Of a DNA stretch of 64,000 bases, positions 16,939-24,916 are shown in pieces. A program made the position numbers and the translations under genes. The first letter of the stretch is position 1, and the number at the start of each line of letters is the position of its first letter. This DNA comes from Neobacillus sp. SuZ13 (GTDB lineage: Bacteria; Bacillota; Bacilli; Bacillales; Cytobacillaceae), in NCBI RefSeq assembly GCF_030123365.1, contig NZ_CP126107.1, forward strand, positions 853,501-917,500, read 5' to 3'. The notes beneath the pieces were generated by a model, which was not told where the DNA came from, made no database searches, and was given only the letters and a program-made list of their open reading frames with translations.

Positions 16939-18183
16939 ATGGGAGAAACACAAACAAGTGTTACTATGGGGGACTTATTTAGAAATCGAGTCATACGCAC
17001 CATTTTGCTCTCGACATTATTCCTACAAATCGGTATTTGGGTACGAAACTACTCCATTTTATTATTTGTAATTGAACAGACAAATGAAGACCCCGTTGCA
17101 GTTTCACTGATCTCTGTTGCAGAATTCGCGCCAATCTTTCTATTTTCCTTTATTGGAGGCACTTTTGCAGATAGATGGAAGCCGAGACGGACGATGATTT
17201 GGTGTGATTTCCTCAGTGCGGTGTCTATCTTTATTGTTTTGTTAACACTGGTATTTGGGGGCTGGAAGGTTATTTTCTTCGCAACACTCGTGTCATCGAT
17301 CCTTTCACAGTTTTCACAGCCTTCTGGAATGAAACTTTTTAAGCTTCATGTAAAGGAAGAACTAATTCAAATGGGTATGTCGATGTACCAAACGGTGTTT
17401 GCTCTATTTATGATTTTAGGCCCGATTATCGGAACATTTGTGTATCAGCATTACGGTATAAATGCAGCGATTGCGATTATGGGGATTGCGTTCATGCTTT
17501 CGGCAGCAATTCTATTTATGCTTCCACCTGACCGGGAAATTGAGGAAGGCCCTGTGAAAACGACACTTATGGAAGAAATGAAGGCGGGATTCCGTTATGT
17601 TTGGAACAGCCGGTCGCTAACCTTGCTTGGCGGCTGTTTTGCGGCAGCAGGTTTAGGGCTGGGACTGACGCAGCCACTTTCTGTTTTCCTTATTACGGAA
17701 AGACTTGGTTTACCAAAAGAGGATTTGCAATGGTTGATGGCAGCTTTTGGAGCGGGGATGATTTTAGGTGGGGGCCTCACGATGGGGTTAGCCAAGAAGA
17801 CACCTCCACAAATCTTGCTTGCCATTGGAATGAGCGCCTCGGCACTAGGATTTTTTGTGATGGGGCTATCAGAACAATTATGGCTGACATTGTCCGCGCA
17901 ATTCATTAGCGGGTTGTTTATGCCTTGTATTCACATTGGAATTAATACAATGATATTGAAAAACACAGAAGAAGCTTTTATCGGGCGAGTCAATGGCATA
18001 TTAAACCCTATGTTTATGGGGACAATGGTTATTACCATGACAGCGAGCGGTTGGCTGAAAAAAACCACTTCTTTGGTAACCATGTACGAATTATCGGCCC
18101 TTCTTTTTATCGTAGGAGTTATTATCCTCATTCCACTCTTCAAGAATTCCGTTAATCTTTTGAACAAGAGTGAGGAAGTATAA
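16939..18183 (+). CDS. MFS efflux transporter, drug-exporter like
   Basis: 414 residues, 12 hydrophobic segments, Major Facilitator Superfamily, of the MefA/YkuC-like group of drug exporters. Motif A-like GGTFADRWKPRRTM after helix 2; an SQPSGMKLF segment in the mid loop region and GRVNGILNPMF late in the chain are typical of this branch. Located in the cytoplasmic membrane; it probably exports a toxic compound by proton antiport. The attenuator with a leader peptide immediately upstream argues for induction by a translation-inhibiting antibiotic. The substrate is not readable from sequence. Confidence 0.85.
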   Translation: MGETQTSVTMGDLFRNRVIRTILLSTLFLQIGIWVRNYSILLFVIEQTNEDPVAVSLISVAEFAPIFLFSFIGGTFADRWKPRRTMIWCDFLSAVSIFIVLLTLVFGGWKVIFFATLVSSILSQFSQPSGMKLFKLHVKEELIQMGMSMYQTVFALFMILGPIIGTFVYQHYGINAAIAIMGIAFMLSAAILFMLPPDREIEEGPVKTTLMEEMKAGFRYVWNSRSLTLLGGCFAAAGLGLGLTQPLSVFLITERLGLPKEDLQWLMAAFGAGMILGGGLTMGLAKKTPPQILLAIGMSASALGFFVMGLSEQLWLTLSAQFISGLFMPCIHIGINTMILKNTEEAFIGRVNGILNPMFMGTMVITMTASGWLKKTTSLVTMYELSALLFIVGVIILIPLFKNSVNLLNKSEEV

Positions 18184-18189
18184 TTTAGT

Positions 18190-18220
18190 AAAGCTGCCCT
18201 GTTTTGAGGGCAGCTTTTTT
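18190..18220. terminator. Bidirectional terminator between exporter and kinase genes
   Basis: Arms AAGCTGCCCT (18191-18200) and AGGGCAGCTT (18207-18216), loop of 6, followed by T-runs on the plus strand. It overlaps the stop codon of the minus-strand kinase gene. Confidence 0.85.
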
Positions 18221-19736
18221 ACTCGTATTTTTCGAATACTAATGGGAGTGTAATGATGACTTGTGTTCCTTCATTTTGAATGCTTTTGATAAAGATCTTC
18301 CCGCCATAGGAGTCGATAATCCGTTTGCAGACGGTTAATCCTAATCCAGATCCATCTTTTTTGAGCGTGAAAAATGGGTTAAATGCTTGGTTGATTTGAT
18401 CTTGCTCCATTCCCACTCCGTTATCCGTAACGGTAATTAAACATTGTTCTGCCTGTTTCTCAAGAGCGATAGAAAGTTTTCCTCCAAAAGGCATGGCTTG
18501 CAAAGAGTTTTTTGTTAAATTAAGAATGACTTGTTTTAACTGATCTTTGACACAAGAAACGGGTAGACTTTCCTTAGAGTAATTAATGGATAACTCCACA
18601 TTCATAAAATTAGCTTCAGAATGAATGATCGGCTCGATTTCAGTCAGAATGGTATTGACATTATCAGTTTTAAACGTATGAGCAGTGGGTTTCCCTAGTA
18701 CAAGCAATTCACTAACAATGACATTGATCCGATCGATTTCTGTTTGAATTACTTTAAAATAGGATTGGGCCTTCTGATCGTGATATTCCTCGCTTAAAAG
18801 TTTTATTAAGCCTTTTATACCTGTTAATGGATTCCGTATTTCATGAGCTGTACTTGCCGCAAGCTTCCCGATTAATTCTAGTTTATGATGTTCCGTTTGA
18901 GCATTTTCCCTTTGCACTTTCTTTTTTAAAAGAAAGTATTGGGCCCATAAAAAAACGATATTGGAAATGGTTAGAAAAATCATCAAATATCTAACAAACG
19001 GTTTCCAAAAAGCTCGTCGATTTTCCGATTGGACAAAGACTGAAATTTTCCAAGGAACATTGGCTATTTTCATACTGGATTTTACTGAGTTCTTCTTAGG
19101 AAGGGAACCTGCTTTAAATAAAACCTTGTTTGAATCATCGGTGATAATGACCATTTCACCATTAACCAGGTTTTTAATGGCTGCTTCAATTTTATCTGTA
19201 CGTAAACTGGCAACAAGCACCCCCTGAACTTTTCCATGTTCGACAATTGGAGTAGCAATTGTGATGATTTGCCTGCCCGTAACTCGGCCAATATGTATGT
19301 CCGAAAAACTTGTTTTCTCGGTCAGGATGGCATGTTGAAAATAAGGTTGATCGCTTACATTTACATTTGTAGAATTTGTATTGGTACTGATTAATAAGTC
19401 ACCTTGGCCATTTGTCCAAAAGAAACCAGAAAGACGAGGATCTTTCCTTATTGTTTCTCTGAGTACTGCTTCCAGATTAGTTAGGTTGGTGTTTTGAAAC
19501 TTAAGTGAGGTTGCGAGCATCTCTAATCTGCCAACCGTTTCGTTAAATAAATTTTCTATGTTCATTGTGTGGAAGGTGGCATATCGTGCAGCTTTATTTT
19601 TATTTTGTGCTTCCAAAATTTTTACTTTGTGTTGTGCTAACACCGAACTAACGGCTAAAGCTGGGATCAAAGTGAGAAGTAGATAAAGTAGAAATTTATT
19701 TTTTAGGATGGACGATAGAACGCGAAAGAAAACCAA
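18219..19736 (-). CDS. Orphan membrane sensor histidine kinase, KinD-like
   Basis: About 505 residues. Layout: N-terminal membrane helix, extracellular dCache-type sensor (about 40-225, with RLSGFFWTNGQGDLLISTN and FSDIHIGRVTGRQIITIATPIV), a second helix, then HisKA with the phospho-accepting H298 in STAHEIRNPLTGIKG and a HATPase domain (NLTKNSLQAMPFGG, DNGVGM, GSGLGLTVCKRIID). No response regulator is adjacent. The HisKA resembles sporulation kinases, so it may feed the Spo0F/Spo0A phosphorelay; this is inference. The start is ambiguous: TTG at 19736 follows GAGGAG by 10 bases, while ATGs at 19754 and 19769 lack a ribosome site. Confidence 0.85.
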   Translation of the reverse strand: MVFFRVLSSILKNKFLLYLLLTLIPALAVSSVLAQHKVKILEAQNKNKAARYATFHTMNIENLFNETVGRLEMLATSLKFQNTNLTNLEAVLRETIRKDPRLSGFFWTNGQGDLLISTNTNSTNVNVSDQPYFQHAILTEKTSFSDIHIGRVTGRQIITIATPIVEHGKVQGVLVASLRTDKIEAAIKNLVNGEMVIITDDSNKVLFKAGSLPKKNSVKSSMKIANVPWKISVFVQSENRRAFWKPFVRYLMIFLTISNIVFLWAQYFLLKKKVQRENAQTEHHKLELIGKLAASTAHEIRNPLTGIKGLIKLLSEEYHDQKAQSYFKVIQTEIDRINVIVSELLVLGKPTAHTFKTDNVNTILTEIEPIIHSEANFMNVELSINYSKESLPVSCVKDQLKQVILNLTKNSLQAMPFGGKLSIALEKQAEQCLITVTDNGVGMEQDQINQAFNPFFTLKKDGSGLGLTVCKRIIDSYGGKIFIKSIQNEGTQVIITLPLVFEKYE

Positions 19737-19769
19737 GTGGAATCTACTCCTCATAATGTTGTATATCAT

Positions 19770-20054
19770 TATTCTACTATGTTTTATAGTAAGGGAATAT
19801 ACATTTTGTTGTTTATTTTTGGTAATATCAGTTCCTTATTATTTTGTAACAAATTCTATATAAAAATTATTGGAAAAAAGTATTGTGTATATACTCTAAA
19901 TGTTCTCAATTGGTGGTTTCTAATACCAAATGGATTATTATTGGCGAATTCATATTTGAAAAAAGTGACTTAAAGTAATCTTTTAGCACTATATAAAAAG
20001 TTACAAAAAATAAAATAAAGTTTAGTCCCCCGAAAAAATAAATAATAAAATTTT
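19770..20054. other. AT-rich intergenic region upstream of the protease
   Basis: No supported gene. A 78-codon plus-strand frame beginning inside the kinase gene (19737) lacks a ribosome site and is not called. The stretch ends in a terminator-like hairpin with no obvious gene in front of it. Confidence 0.45.
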
Positions 20055-20089
20055 CCCAACGCCATTGAGAACCTAGCGTTGGGATTTTT
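20055..20089 (+). terminator. Orphan terminator-like hairpin
   Basis: Arms CCCAACGC (20055-20062) and GCGTTGGG (20076-20083), loop of 13, then ATTTTT. No plus-strand gene precedes it within 1.8 kb, so it could end an unannotated small transcript or insulate the protease gene. Confidence 0.6.
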
Positions 20090-20232
20090 AATAGAATGGG
20101 TTATCTTTCGTTAGTGCCTTCGCTGGTTCCTGACACCATGTCCCACACTTTTTCCCAATTATCCTAATAGATTTATCGTGTTATGATTATTTTGAAAATT
20201 CTAGACAAAGAGAAATTAGGAGGCGGTTGGCA

Positions 20233-21864
20233 ATGAAAAAGAGAACATCCCTTGTATTAGCATTAGGATTAACAGTGGGGTCTGTGCTGCCGATTACGGC
20301 TGCGGCAAAAACTGTTCCGTATAATGTTACGGTTCAGAAAGATGCAGCGCAGTTTGGTCAGGATGCAAAGGTTTATTGGAAACAAGGACAAAAGGTACCA
20401 TCCTTTGTTCATGGAAAGTTATCTACCAAAGCTTATAAAGATAAAGATGCCATTAAGCAATTTTTAAAGGAAAATAAAGAGCTTTATCAATTAGATACAG
20501 CTAAAGATTTAACTTTACTAGATGTTCAGACGGATGAACTTGGCAGCAAGCACTATAATTTTGTTCAATCGGTTCAGGGGATTCCAGTTGATGGAGCAAA
20601 GTTTAAGGTCCACACGGATAAAAATGGAATCGTTACGGCAGTGAATGGAGATGTGTACCCAGAAGCATCTTCCTATTTCCAAGGGGCACTGAAAGCGCAG
20701 CTATCGAAGGATGCTGCCCTTGATAAGTCTTGGAAATCTATTAAAGTAACGAAAGCGGAAACCTTAACTAATGCGGAAGCTGGACCTACTGGTAAAAAGG
20801 TAGAAGATACGGTTGAAAAGGCAGAATTAGTGGTTTATAAAAATGGCGATCAATTTAATCTGGCTTACAAAACAAATCTGCAATTTATTCAGCCATACCC
20901 TGCCAACTGGGTTGTCTATGTGGATGCCGTCAATGGAAATATCTTAAAATCCTATAATGCGGTGGCAGATGGAACAGGGGTAGGTGTCCTCGGGGATACG
21001 AAAACAATAAACACCTACTACTCAAGCGGAACTTACTATTTATATGATATTACCAAGCCGATGACGGGCGTCATTGAAACAAGAACGGCTAGAAACCTAT
21101 CGTTCCTGCCAGGCAATTATTCAGTTGATCCAGATAATAATTTCAATTCGACAGCACAGAGAGCAGATGTCGACGCGCACTATTATGCCGGTGTCGTCTA
21201 TGATTATTATAAAAATACATTTAATAGAAATAGTTTTGATAATAATGGGGCTACCTTGCGCTCTACTGTCCATTATGGAAGAAATTACAACAATGCGTTC
21301 TGGAACGGTTCACAAATGGTTTATGGAGATGGAGATGGAACAACTTTCCGCTCCTTGTCAGGTGCGCTTGATGTAGTTGCACATGAATTAACGCATGCTG
21401 TTACTGAAAGAACGGCAGGGCTAGAATACCAAAATCAATCGGGGGCCTTAAATGAGTCAATTTCTGATACATTTGGAGTATTCCTCGATAAAGGCGATTA
21501 TTTAATGGGTGAAGATGTGTATACACCGAACAAATCTGGCGATGCTCTTCGCAGTCTTTCAAATCCAGAACTTTATGGACAGCCATCGACGATGAGCGGC
21601 TATGTGAATACTACTTCTGATAATGGTGGAGTTCACACAAATAGCGGAATTCCGAATAAAGCAGCTTATTTAACAATTTCAAGTTTAGGTACAGCGGTTG
21701 CTGAAAAAATCTACTATCGTGCTTTAACGGTTTATCTGACTCCAACAAGTAATTTTAGTGGTGCTCGTGCCGCTCTCCTTGCTGCAGCAGCTGACCTTTA
21801 TGGATCAGGCAGCACACAATACAATGCCGTTAAATCTGCTTGGACACAAGTAGGAGTAAACTAA
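20233..21864 (+). CDS. Secreted neutral metalloprotease (M4, bacillolysin)
   Basis: 543-residue preproenzyme of the thermolysin family, degrading extracellular protein. Signal peptide (MKKRTSLVLALGLTVGSVLPITAAA), FTP and PepSY-type propeptide (about 30-225) that acts as chaperone and inhibitor, then the mature zinc protease. Zinc motif HELTH at 384-388, third ligand E408 in GALNESISD, and the late catalytic-histidine region DNGGVHTNSGIPNKAAYL. All key residues are intact. The ATG at 20233 has AGGAGG 9 bases upstream; the TTG at 20227 is too close. Monocistronic with its own terminator. Family members include B. subtilis NprE and NprB; I do not assign which. Confidence 0.95.
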   Translation: MKKRTSLVLALGLTVGSVLPITAAAKTVPYNVTVQKDAAQFGQDAKVYWKQGQKVPSFVHGKLSTKAYKDKDAIKQFLKENKELYQLDTAKDLTLLDVQTDELGSKHYNFVQSVQGIPVDGAKFKVHTDKNGIVTAVNGDVYPEASSYFQGALKAQLSKDAALDKSWKSIKVTKAETLTNAEAGPTGKKVEDTVEKAELVVYKNGDQFNLAYKTNLQFIQPYPANWVVYVDAVNGNILKSYNAVADGTGVGVLGDTKTINTYYSSGTYYLYDITKPMTGVIETRTARNLSFLPGNYSVDPDNNFNSTAQRADVDAHYYAGVVYDYYKNTFNRNSFDNNGATLRSTVHYGRNYNNAFWNGSQMVYGDGDGTTFRSLSGALDVVAHELTHAVTERTAGLEYQNQSGALNESISDTFGVFLDKGDYLMGEDVYTPNKSGDALRSLSNPELYGQPSTMSGYVNTTSDNGGVHTNSGIPNKAAYLTISSLGTAVAEKIYYRALTVYLTPTSNFSGARAALLAAAADLYGSGSTQYNAVKSAWTQVGVN

Positions 21865-21873
21865 GAAATTAAT

Positions 21874-21911
21874 AGGTCAGCCATCATAAAATCTGATGGC
21901 TGACCTTTTTA
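21874..21911 (+). terminator. Terminator of the M4 protease gene
   Basis: 13-bp perfect arms AGGTCAGCCATCA and complement (21874-21886, 21894-21906), loop of 7, then five Ts. Confidence 0.9.
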
Positions 21912-21913
21912 TA

Positions 21914-22224
21914 GGCAAAAAAAAATAGATTGGTGTCAGGCACCAATCCAAAATGGGAAGTTTTAAGAAATGAGCTCTTCGAACCATTTCCTAATTAAGT
22001 TATCTTTATAATAGTTAAAACATGTGTAGAACTTAGGGAGAACTTGTGTGGAAGTTGTGAAGAAATCAGTTTAGGGCAAAAAAATAGATTGGTGTCAGCA
22101 CCAATCAAAATAATGGGAAGTTTTAAGAAATGAGTTCTTCGAACCATTTCCGTATTAACTTGAGTTAATCATATGAAAAACTTATGTAGAATTTAGGTGG
22201 AACTTGTGTGGAAGTTGTGAAGAT
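21914..22224 (+). repeat. Tandem direct duplication, unit about 160 bp
   Basis: Copy 1 runs from 21914 and copy 2 from 22075 to about 22224. Shared landmarks in the same order: a poly-A tract, AATAGATTGGTGTCAG, CACCAATC, GGGAAGTTTTAAGAAATGAG, TCTTCGAACCATTTCC, TGTAGAA and AACTTGTGTGGAAGTTGTGA. Copies differ by small indels and substitutions. Each contains the GGTGTCAG-CACC palindrome. No coding frame is conserved. Confidence 0.85.
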
Positions 22225-22496
22225 TTTAAATGCCTCAATGAAAGATATCAAATATTTATAAAAAATAAGCATTTTGTTGGTTATGTATAATAGTTTATCA
22301 ACCATATTTTAATTATTAGAATAAGAATGATCCAATAATATATCCGCTAACCGCAGCCTTGTTGGTTGATAAAATTTTTTCTTACAGGGTGTTGCTACTC
22401 CCTTTTTTGCAATATAATAAAAGTAAGGTGTTCACAAAATTGTCAAAATCACATTTATCGAACTTACATAAATAATAAATTTCAGGGGGAAGACAT
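22225..22496 (+). other. Intergenic region with an 11-bp inverted repeat
   Basis: TTTATCAACCA (22294-22304) and its complement (22363-22373) enclose 58 bases and are followed by ATTTTTT. TATAAT at 22286-22291 lies just upstream. This could be a small RNA of about 80 bases ending in a weak terminator; otherwise nothing was recognised. Confidence 0.3.
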
Positions 22497-22718
22497 ATGA
22501 TTAGGGCAGCTATTGCTGGTGTAGTGGGTTTTGTGCTTATTTTTATCGAATCGATGATTGTCATGAAGCTAAAAGGCCTTGAAACCATTGAGTTTGGTGG
22601 AATAGCCCCATTTATTAATGTCTGGGCTATGAACTTCTTTTTCGTCTTTGCTATCCTTACACAGGTAACCAATTGGTACGTGAACAAGGAAAGCTTGGAA
22701 GAGGATAATAGCTTTTAA
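22497..22718 (+). CDS. Small two-helix membrane protein
   Basis: 73 residues with two hydrophobic segments (AAIAGVVGFVLIFIESMIVM and INVWAMNFFFVFAILTQV) and an acidic C-terminus (NKESLEEDNSF). GGGGGA precedes the ATG at a good distance and a strong terminator follows, supporting expression. No family recognised. Convergent with the DoxX gene. Confidence 0.65.
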   Translation: MIRAAIAGVVGFVLIFIESMIVMKLKGLETIEFGGIAPFINVWAMNFFFVFAILTQVTNWYVNKESLEEDNSF

Positions 22719-22733
22719 GAATATCATATGAAT

Positions 22734-22782
22734 AAAAAAGCTACACAATCTGGAACAATGTCCAAGATTGTGTAGCTTTTTT
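22734..22782. terminator. Bidirectional terminator
   Basis: Near-perfect 17-18-bp arms (AAAAAAGCTACACAATCT and complement) with a 12-base loop and A/T runs on either side, between the small membrane protein and the DoxX gene. Confidence 0.88.
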
Positions 22783-22789
22783 GTTCGGT

Positions 22790-23299
22790 TTAAACGTTGT
22801 GTTTTACGGCTTTATTTCCTTTAAATGCAGTTTTACGAATGAATGGGATTACCCAACGGTCAAGACCGATGCGGCCGGCATTATAACCAGCAAATAAGAT
22901 AATTGCTCCGATGAAAAGGTCAGTCGGAATATGAGATACAGTTCCTGCTAAGAAGAAAGAGAAGTTCATCACAAGACCAAAGAACATTGCAGCAGTTGTT
23001 AAGCAGCCAAGAATAAGTCCAAGTCCAACTAAAAATTCGCCAATTGGAACGATCGTGTTAAAAATATCAACGTTTGGTAAGGCGAAGTGTTGTAAGAAAT
23101 CAACATACCAGCCATAAACGACACTGCCATCGGGTCCTTTTACTGGATTAGCAATCGCCCCTTTTAAGAATCCAGATGCATCGAAACCACCAGCTAATTT
23201 GTGGTACCCAGCTGTTATCCAAGAATAACCGATATATAGGCGAAGGACTGTTAAAATTCCTGCGGCAACTTTGTTTTCTCTTAACCAATTTACTACCAT
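22790..23299 (-). CDS. DoxX-family membrane protein
   Basis: 169 residues with four membrane segments and the DoxX/TQO-small-subunit-like pattern (RLYIGYSWITAGYHKLAGGFD, PIGEFLVGLGLILGCLT, FAGYNAGRIGLDRW). Related proteins in Bacillus (for example CatD/YfiD types) are linked to redox or catechol stress, but no function is fixed. The ATG at 23299 follows AAGGAG by 8 bases; the GTG nine bases earlier would place the ribosome site wrongly. Monocistronic. Confidence 0.8.
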   Translation of the reverse strand: MVVNWLRENKVAAGILTVLRLYIGYSWITAGYHKLAGGFDASGFLKGAIANPVKGPDGSVVYGWYVDFLQHFALPNVDIFNTIVPIGEFLVGLGLILGCLTTAAMFFGLVMNFSFFLAGTVSHIPTDLFIGAIILFAGYNAGRIGLDRWVIPFIRKTAFKGNKAVKHNV

Positions 23300-23485
23300 G
23301 TGAAACACTCCTTGTTAAATAATTTTTTTATTTGTTTTCTACATTGTTACTATATCAAACTTATTTCGAAATTAGGGTAAAATGTTCAGTATTTCACATA
23401 TTCGTAAAAAAGTTTTGAATAAATTTTGAACGAACGACCTTTTTTTCATGAGGGGAAAATCTAAGAAGATCATTATTAATATATA

Positions 23486-23517
23486 AAAAATGCTTGGAGA
23501 AGCTCCAAGCATTTTTC
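23486..23517 (-). terminator. Terminator of the SRPBCC gene
   Basis: ATGCTTGGAG and its complement form a tight hairpin with A and T runs on both flanks, just downstream of the SRPBCC gene on the minus strand. Confidence 0.85.
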
Positions 23518-23533
23518 GTAGACAGGATACCGC

Positions 23534-23923
23534 TTATCCTAAATAATTTTCTAAAGGTTTCCAATAATTTTCTACCCATCCAGCCGCAAGATGTACTTCT
23601 TCATCTTCTGGAAAACCGATGTGATCGAAAACCACAAGGGTTTTAGAGTCTTGTTCTTTAAGCTCAAACTTAGCGATTGAGTATACCCCTTCAGGCCAGT
23701 TTGCTACACGCCAAGCTTGAACGATACGTACTCCTGGAACTAGTTCAATGTTTCTTCCAAGAATCATACCGCCAAAGCATGAGAAAGTCCCACCAGTTTC
23801 AGGGCTGATATCAACCGGAGCCCCTCCCGTAACTTCACTAAATTGCTTTGAATCTGTGAGTACTTCGTAAATCTGACCCGGGCTTGCATTGAAAACTACT
23901 TCCTGATGTATTGTTTTAGACAT
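23534..23923 (-). CDS. SRPBCC (AHSA1-like) domain protein, short form
   Basis: 129 residues forming a single START/Bet-v1-like helix-grip domain: HQEVVFNASPGQIYEVLTD at the N-terminus, the GGTFSCFGGMILGRNIELVPG beta hairpin and the C-terminal helix WVENYWKPLENYLG. Such domains bind hydrophobic ligands; AHSA1-type proteins can also act on Hsp90, which is unlikely here. It lies 36 bases after a second SRPBCC gene and may be its operon partner behind the ArsR regulator. Confidence 0.8.
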   Translation of the reverse strand: MSKTIHQEVVFNASPGQIYEVLTDSKQFSEVTGGAPVDISPETGGTFSCFGGMILGRNIELVPGVRIVQAWRVANWPEGVYSIAKFELKEQDSKTLVVFDHIGFPEDEEVHLAAGWVENYWKPLENYLG

Positions 23924-23959
23924 TTATTTCTCTCCTCATAAATAATGTTTTTATATAAA

Positions 23960-24415
23960 TTAATGCATAGCTATAACGGACCAAGGGTCAACGCCTGGAT
24001 CTCGTCCTTCGGCAAAATCTTTGATGCGAGGCATGTAATGGGACCAGCCTTGTTGATGAGAAGGAATTTCTTCCACAGGCAAGTCATAATGAGTTAATAC
24101 TAGGTTCGTGCCATTTTCTTTCGGAGTCAGTTTGAATTCAACTTTACTTGAGCCAGGCGGCACGAGCTTGGATTTTTCCCAGCCCCAAGACATAACAATT
24201 TTTTCATAAGGTATAATTTCAACATATTCGCCCATGGCAATATCGCTGCCATTCACATCAATCCGATATTTACCGCCGATTTTAGGCTCAAGCAAGATCT
24301 GTCTTCCCATCCAGCGGACCATTTTTTCGGCATCCGTAAAGAATGAAAATAATATTTCTGGTCGGGCTTCAATGAAAATCTCTTTGGTGATTACGTCATT
24401 ATTGGTCTGATTCAT
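23960..24415 (-). CDS. SRPBCC domain protein co-transcribed with ArsR regulator
   Basis: 151 residues, AHSA1-type SRPBCC domain (TKEIFIEARPEILFSFFTDAEKMVRWMG, then PKIGGKYRIDVNGSDIAMGEYVEIIPYEKIVMSWGW). The start codon lies 17 bases inside the end of the regulator gene, so the two are translationally linked. ArsR-SRPBCC pairs are widespread in Bacillus and actinobacteria; the SRPBCC protein is presumed to sense or sequester a small hydrophobic molecule. The ligand is unknown. Confidence 0.83.
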   Translation of the reverse strand: MNQTNNDVITKEIFIEARPEILFSFFTDAEKMVRWMGRQILLEPKIGGKYRIDVNGSDIAMGEYVEIIPYEKIVMSWGWEKSKLVPPGSSKVEFKLTPKENGTNLVLTHYDLPVEEIPSHQQGWSHYMPRIKDFAEGRDPGVDPWSVIAMH

Positions 24416-24725
24416 TATTGATTCTCCTTTCTTCCTCTTCTGCAGCTTCTTTCAAACGAAGTAAACTATCATCCCAAAAACGGTCAATATATTGCTTTAA
24501 TTCTGAAAATCCGTCCCTTCTAATACCGTAGTACCGTTTTGTTCCGTCTCTCCGAACCACAACAAGGCCAGATTGTTCGAGAACTTTGAGATGCTGAGAG
24601 ATTGCTGGAGCTGAGATGTCAAAATGTGAGGCAATCGCGCTGGAGGTAAGCTCTCCATCGCGAACAAGATATAAAATATCTCGTCGTCTAGGCTCTGCCA
24701 AAGCATGAAGGACTTTTTCAATCAT
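24399..24725 (-). CDS. ArsR-family transcriptional regulator
   Basis: 108-residue winged-helix repressor. The helix-turn-helix reads LTSSAIASHFDISAPAISQHLKVLEQSGLVVVRRDGTKRYYG; no metal-binding ELCVCDL-type cysteines are present, so it belongs to the non-metal branch. The C-terminal tail (FWDDSLLRLKEAAEEEERR) is highly charged. Two identical 12-bp palindromes around its own -35 box imply autorepression of the ArsR-SRPBCC-SRPBCC unit. Confidence 0.88.
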   Translation of the reverse strand: MIEKVLHALAEPRRRDILYLVRDGELTSSAIASHFDISAPAISQHLKVLEQSGLVVVRRDGTKRYYGIRRDGFSELKQYIDRFWDDSLLRLKEAAEEEERRINNESDQ

Positions 24726-24731
24726 GTTGTT

Positions 24732-24771
24732 ATTTTAGCGTATACTTAATTAAGTGTCAACTTAATTAAGT
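24732..24771 (-). promoter_or_regulatory. ArsR-SRPBCC promoter with twin palindromic operators
   Basis: Minus strand: -35 TTGACA (24755-24760), 17-base spacer, -10 TAAAAT (24732-24737). Two exact copies of ACTTAATTAAGT (24744-24755 and 24760-24771), spaced by GTCA, lie in the spacer and just upstream of the -35 box. Their centres are 16 bases apart. Confidence 0.85.
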
Positions 24772-24852
24772 AGTATCCATGTTAGTATTTTTTGGTACAG
24801 GAGACGAATATATGACTAAAAGCAGGAGATGAAATTTTTTCCAAAAATAGGC

Positions 24853-24900
24853 TTGATAAAACTAATGGTATTAGTTATTATAAAACTAATGATATTAGTT
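24853..24900 (+). promoter_or_regulatory. MBL-TetR promoter with two TetR-type boxes
   Basis: -35 TTGATA (24853-24858), 17-base spacer, -10 TATTAT (24876-24881). Two 17-bp palindromes AACTAATGGTATTAGTT (24860-24876) and AACTAATGATATTAGTT (24884-24900) fill the spacer and the start region. The downstream TetR protein is the probable ligand. Confidence 0.8.
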
Positions 24901-24916
24901 AAAGGGGATATGCCAG

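Noticed and set aside
19737..19973. 78-codon plus-strand frame running out of the kinase 5' end.
   Set aside because: No ribosome site, overlaps the divergent kinase start region and has AT-driven composition.
21914..22224. CRISPR array or insertion sequence at the tandem repeats.
   Set aside because: Only two long imperfect units, no spacers, no cas genes, no transposase.
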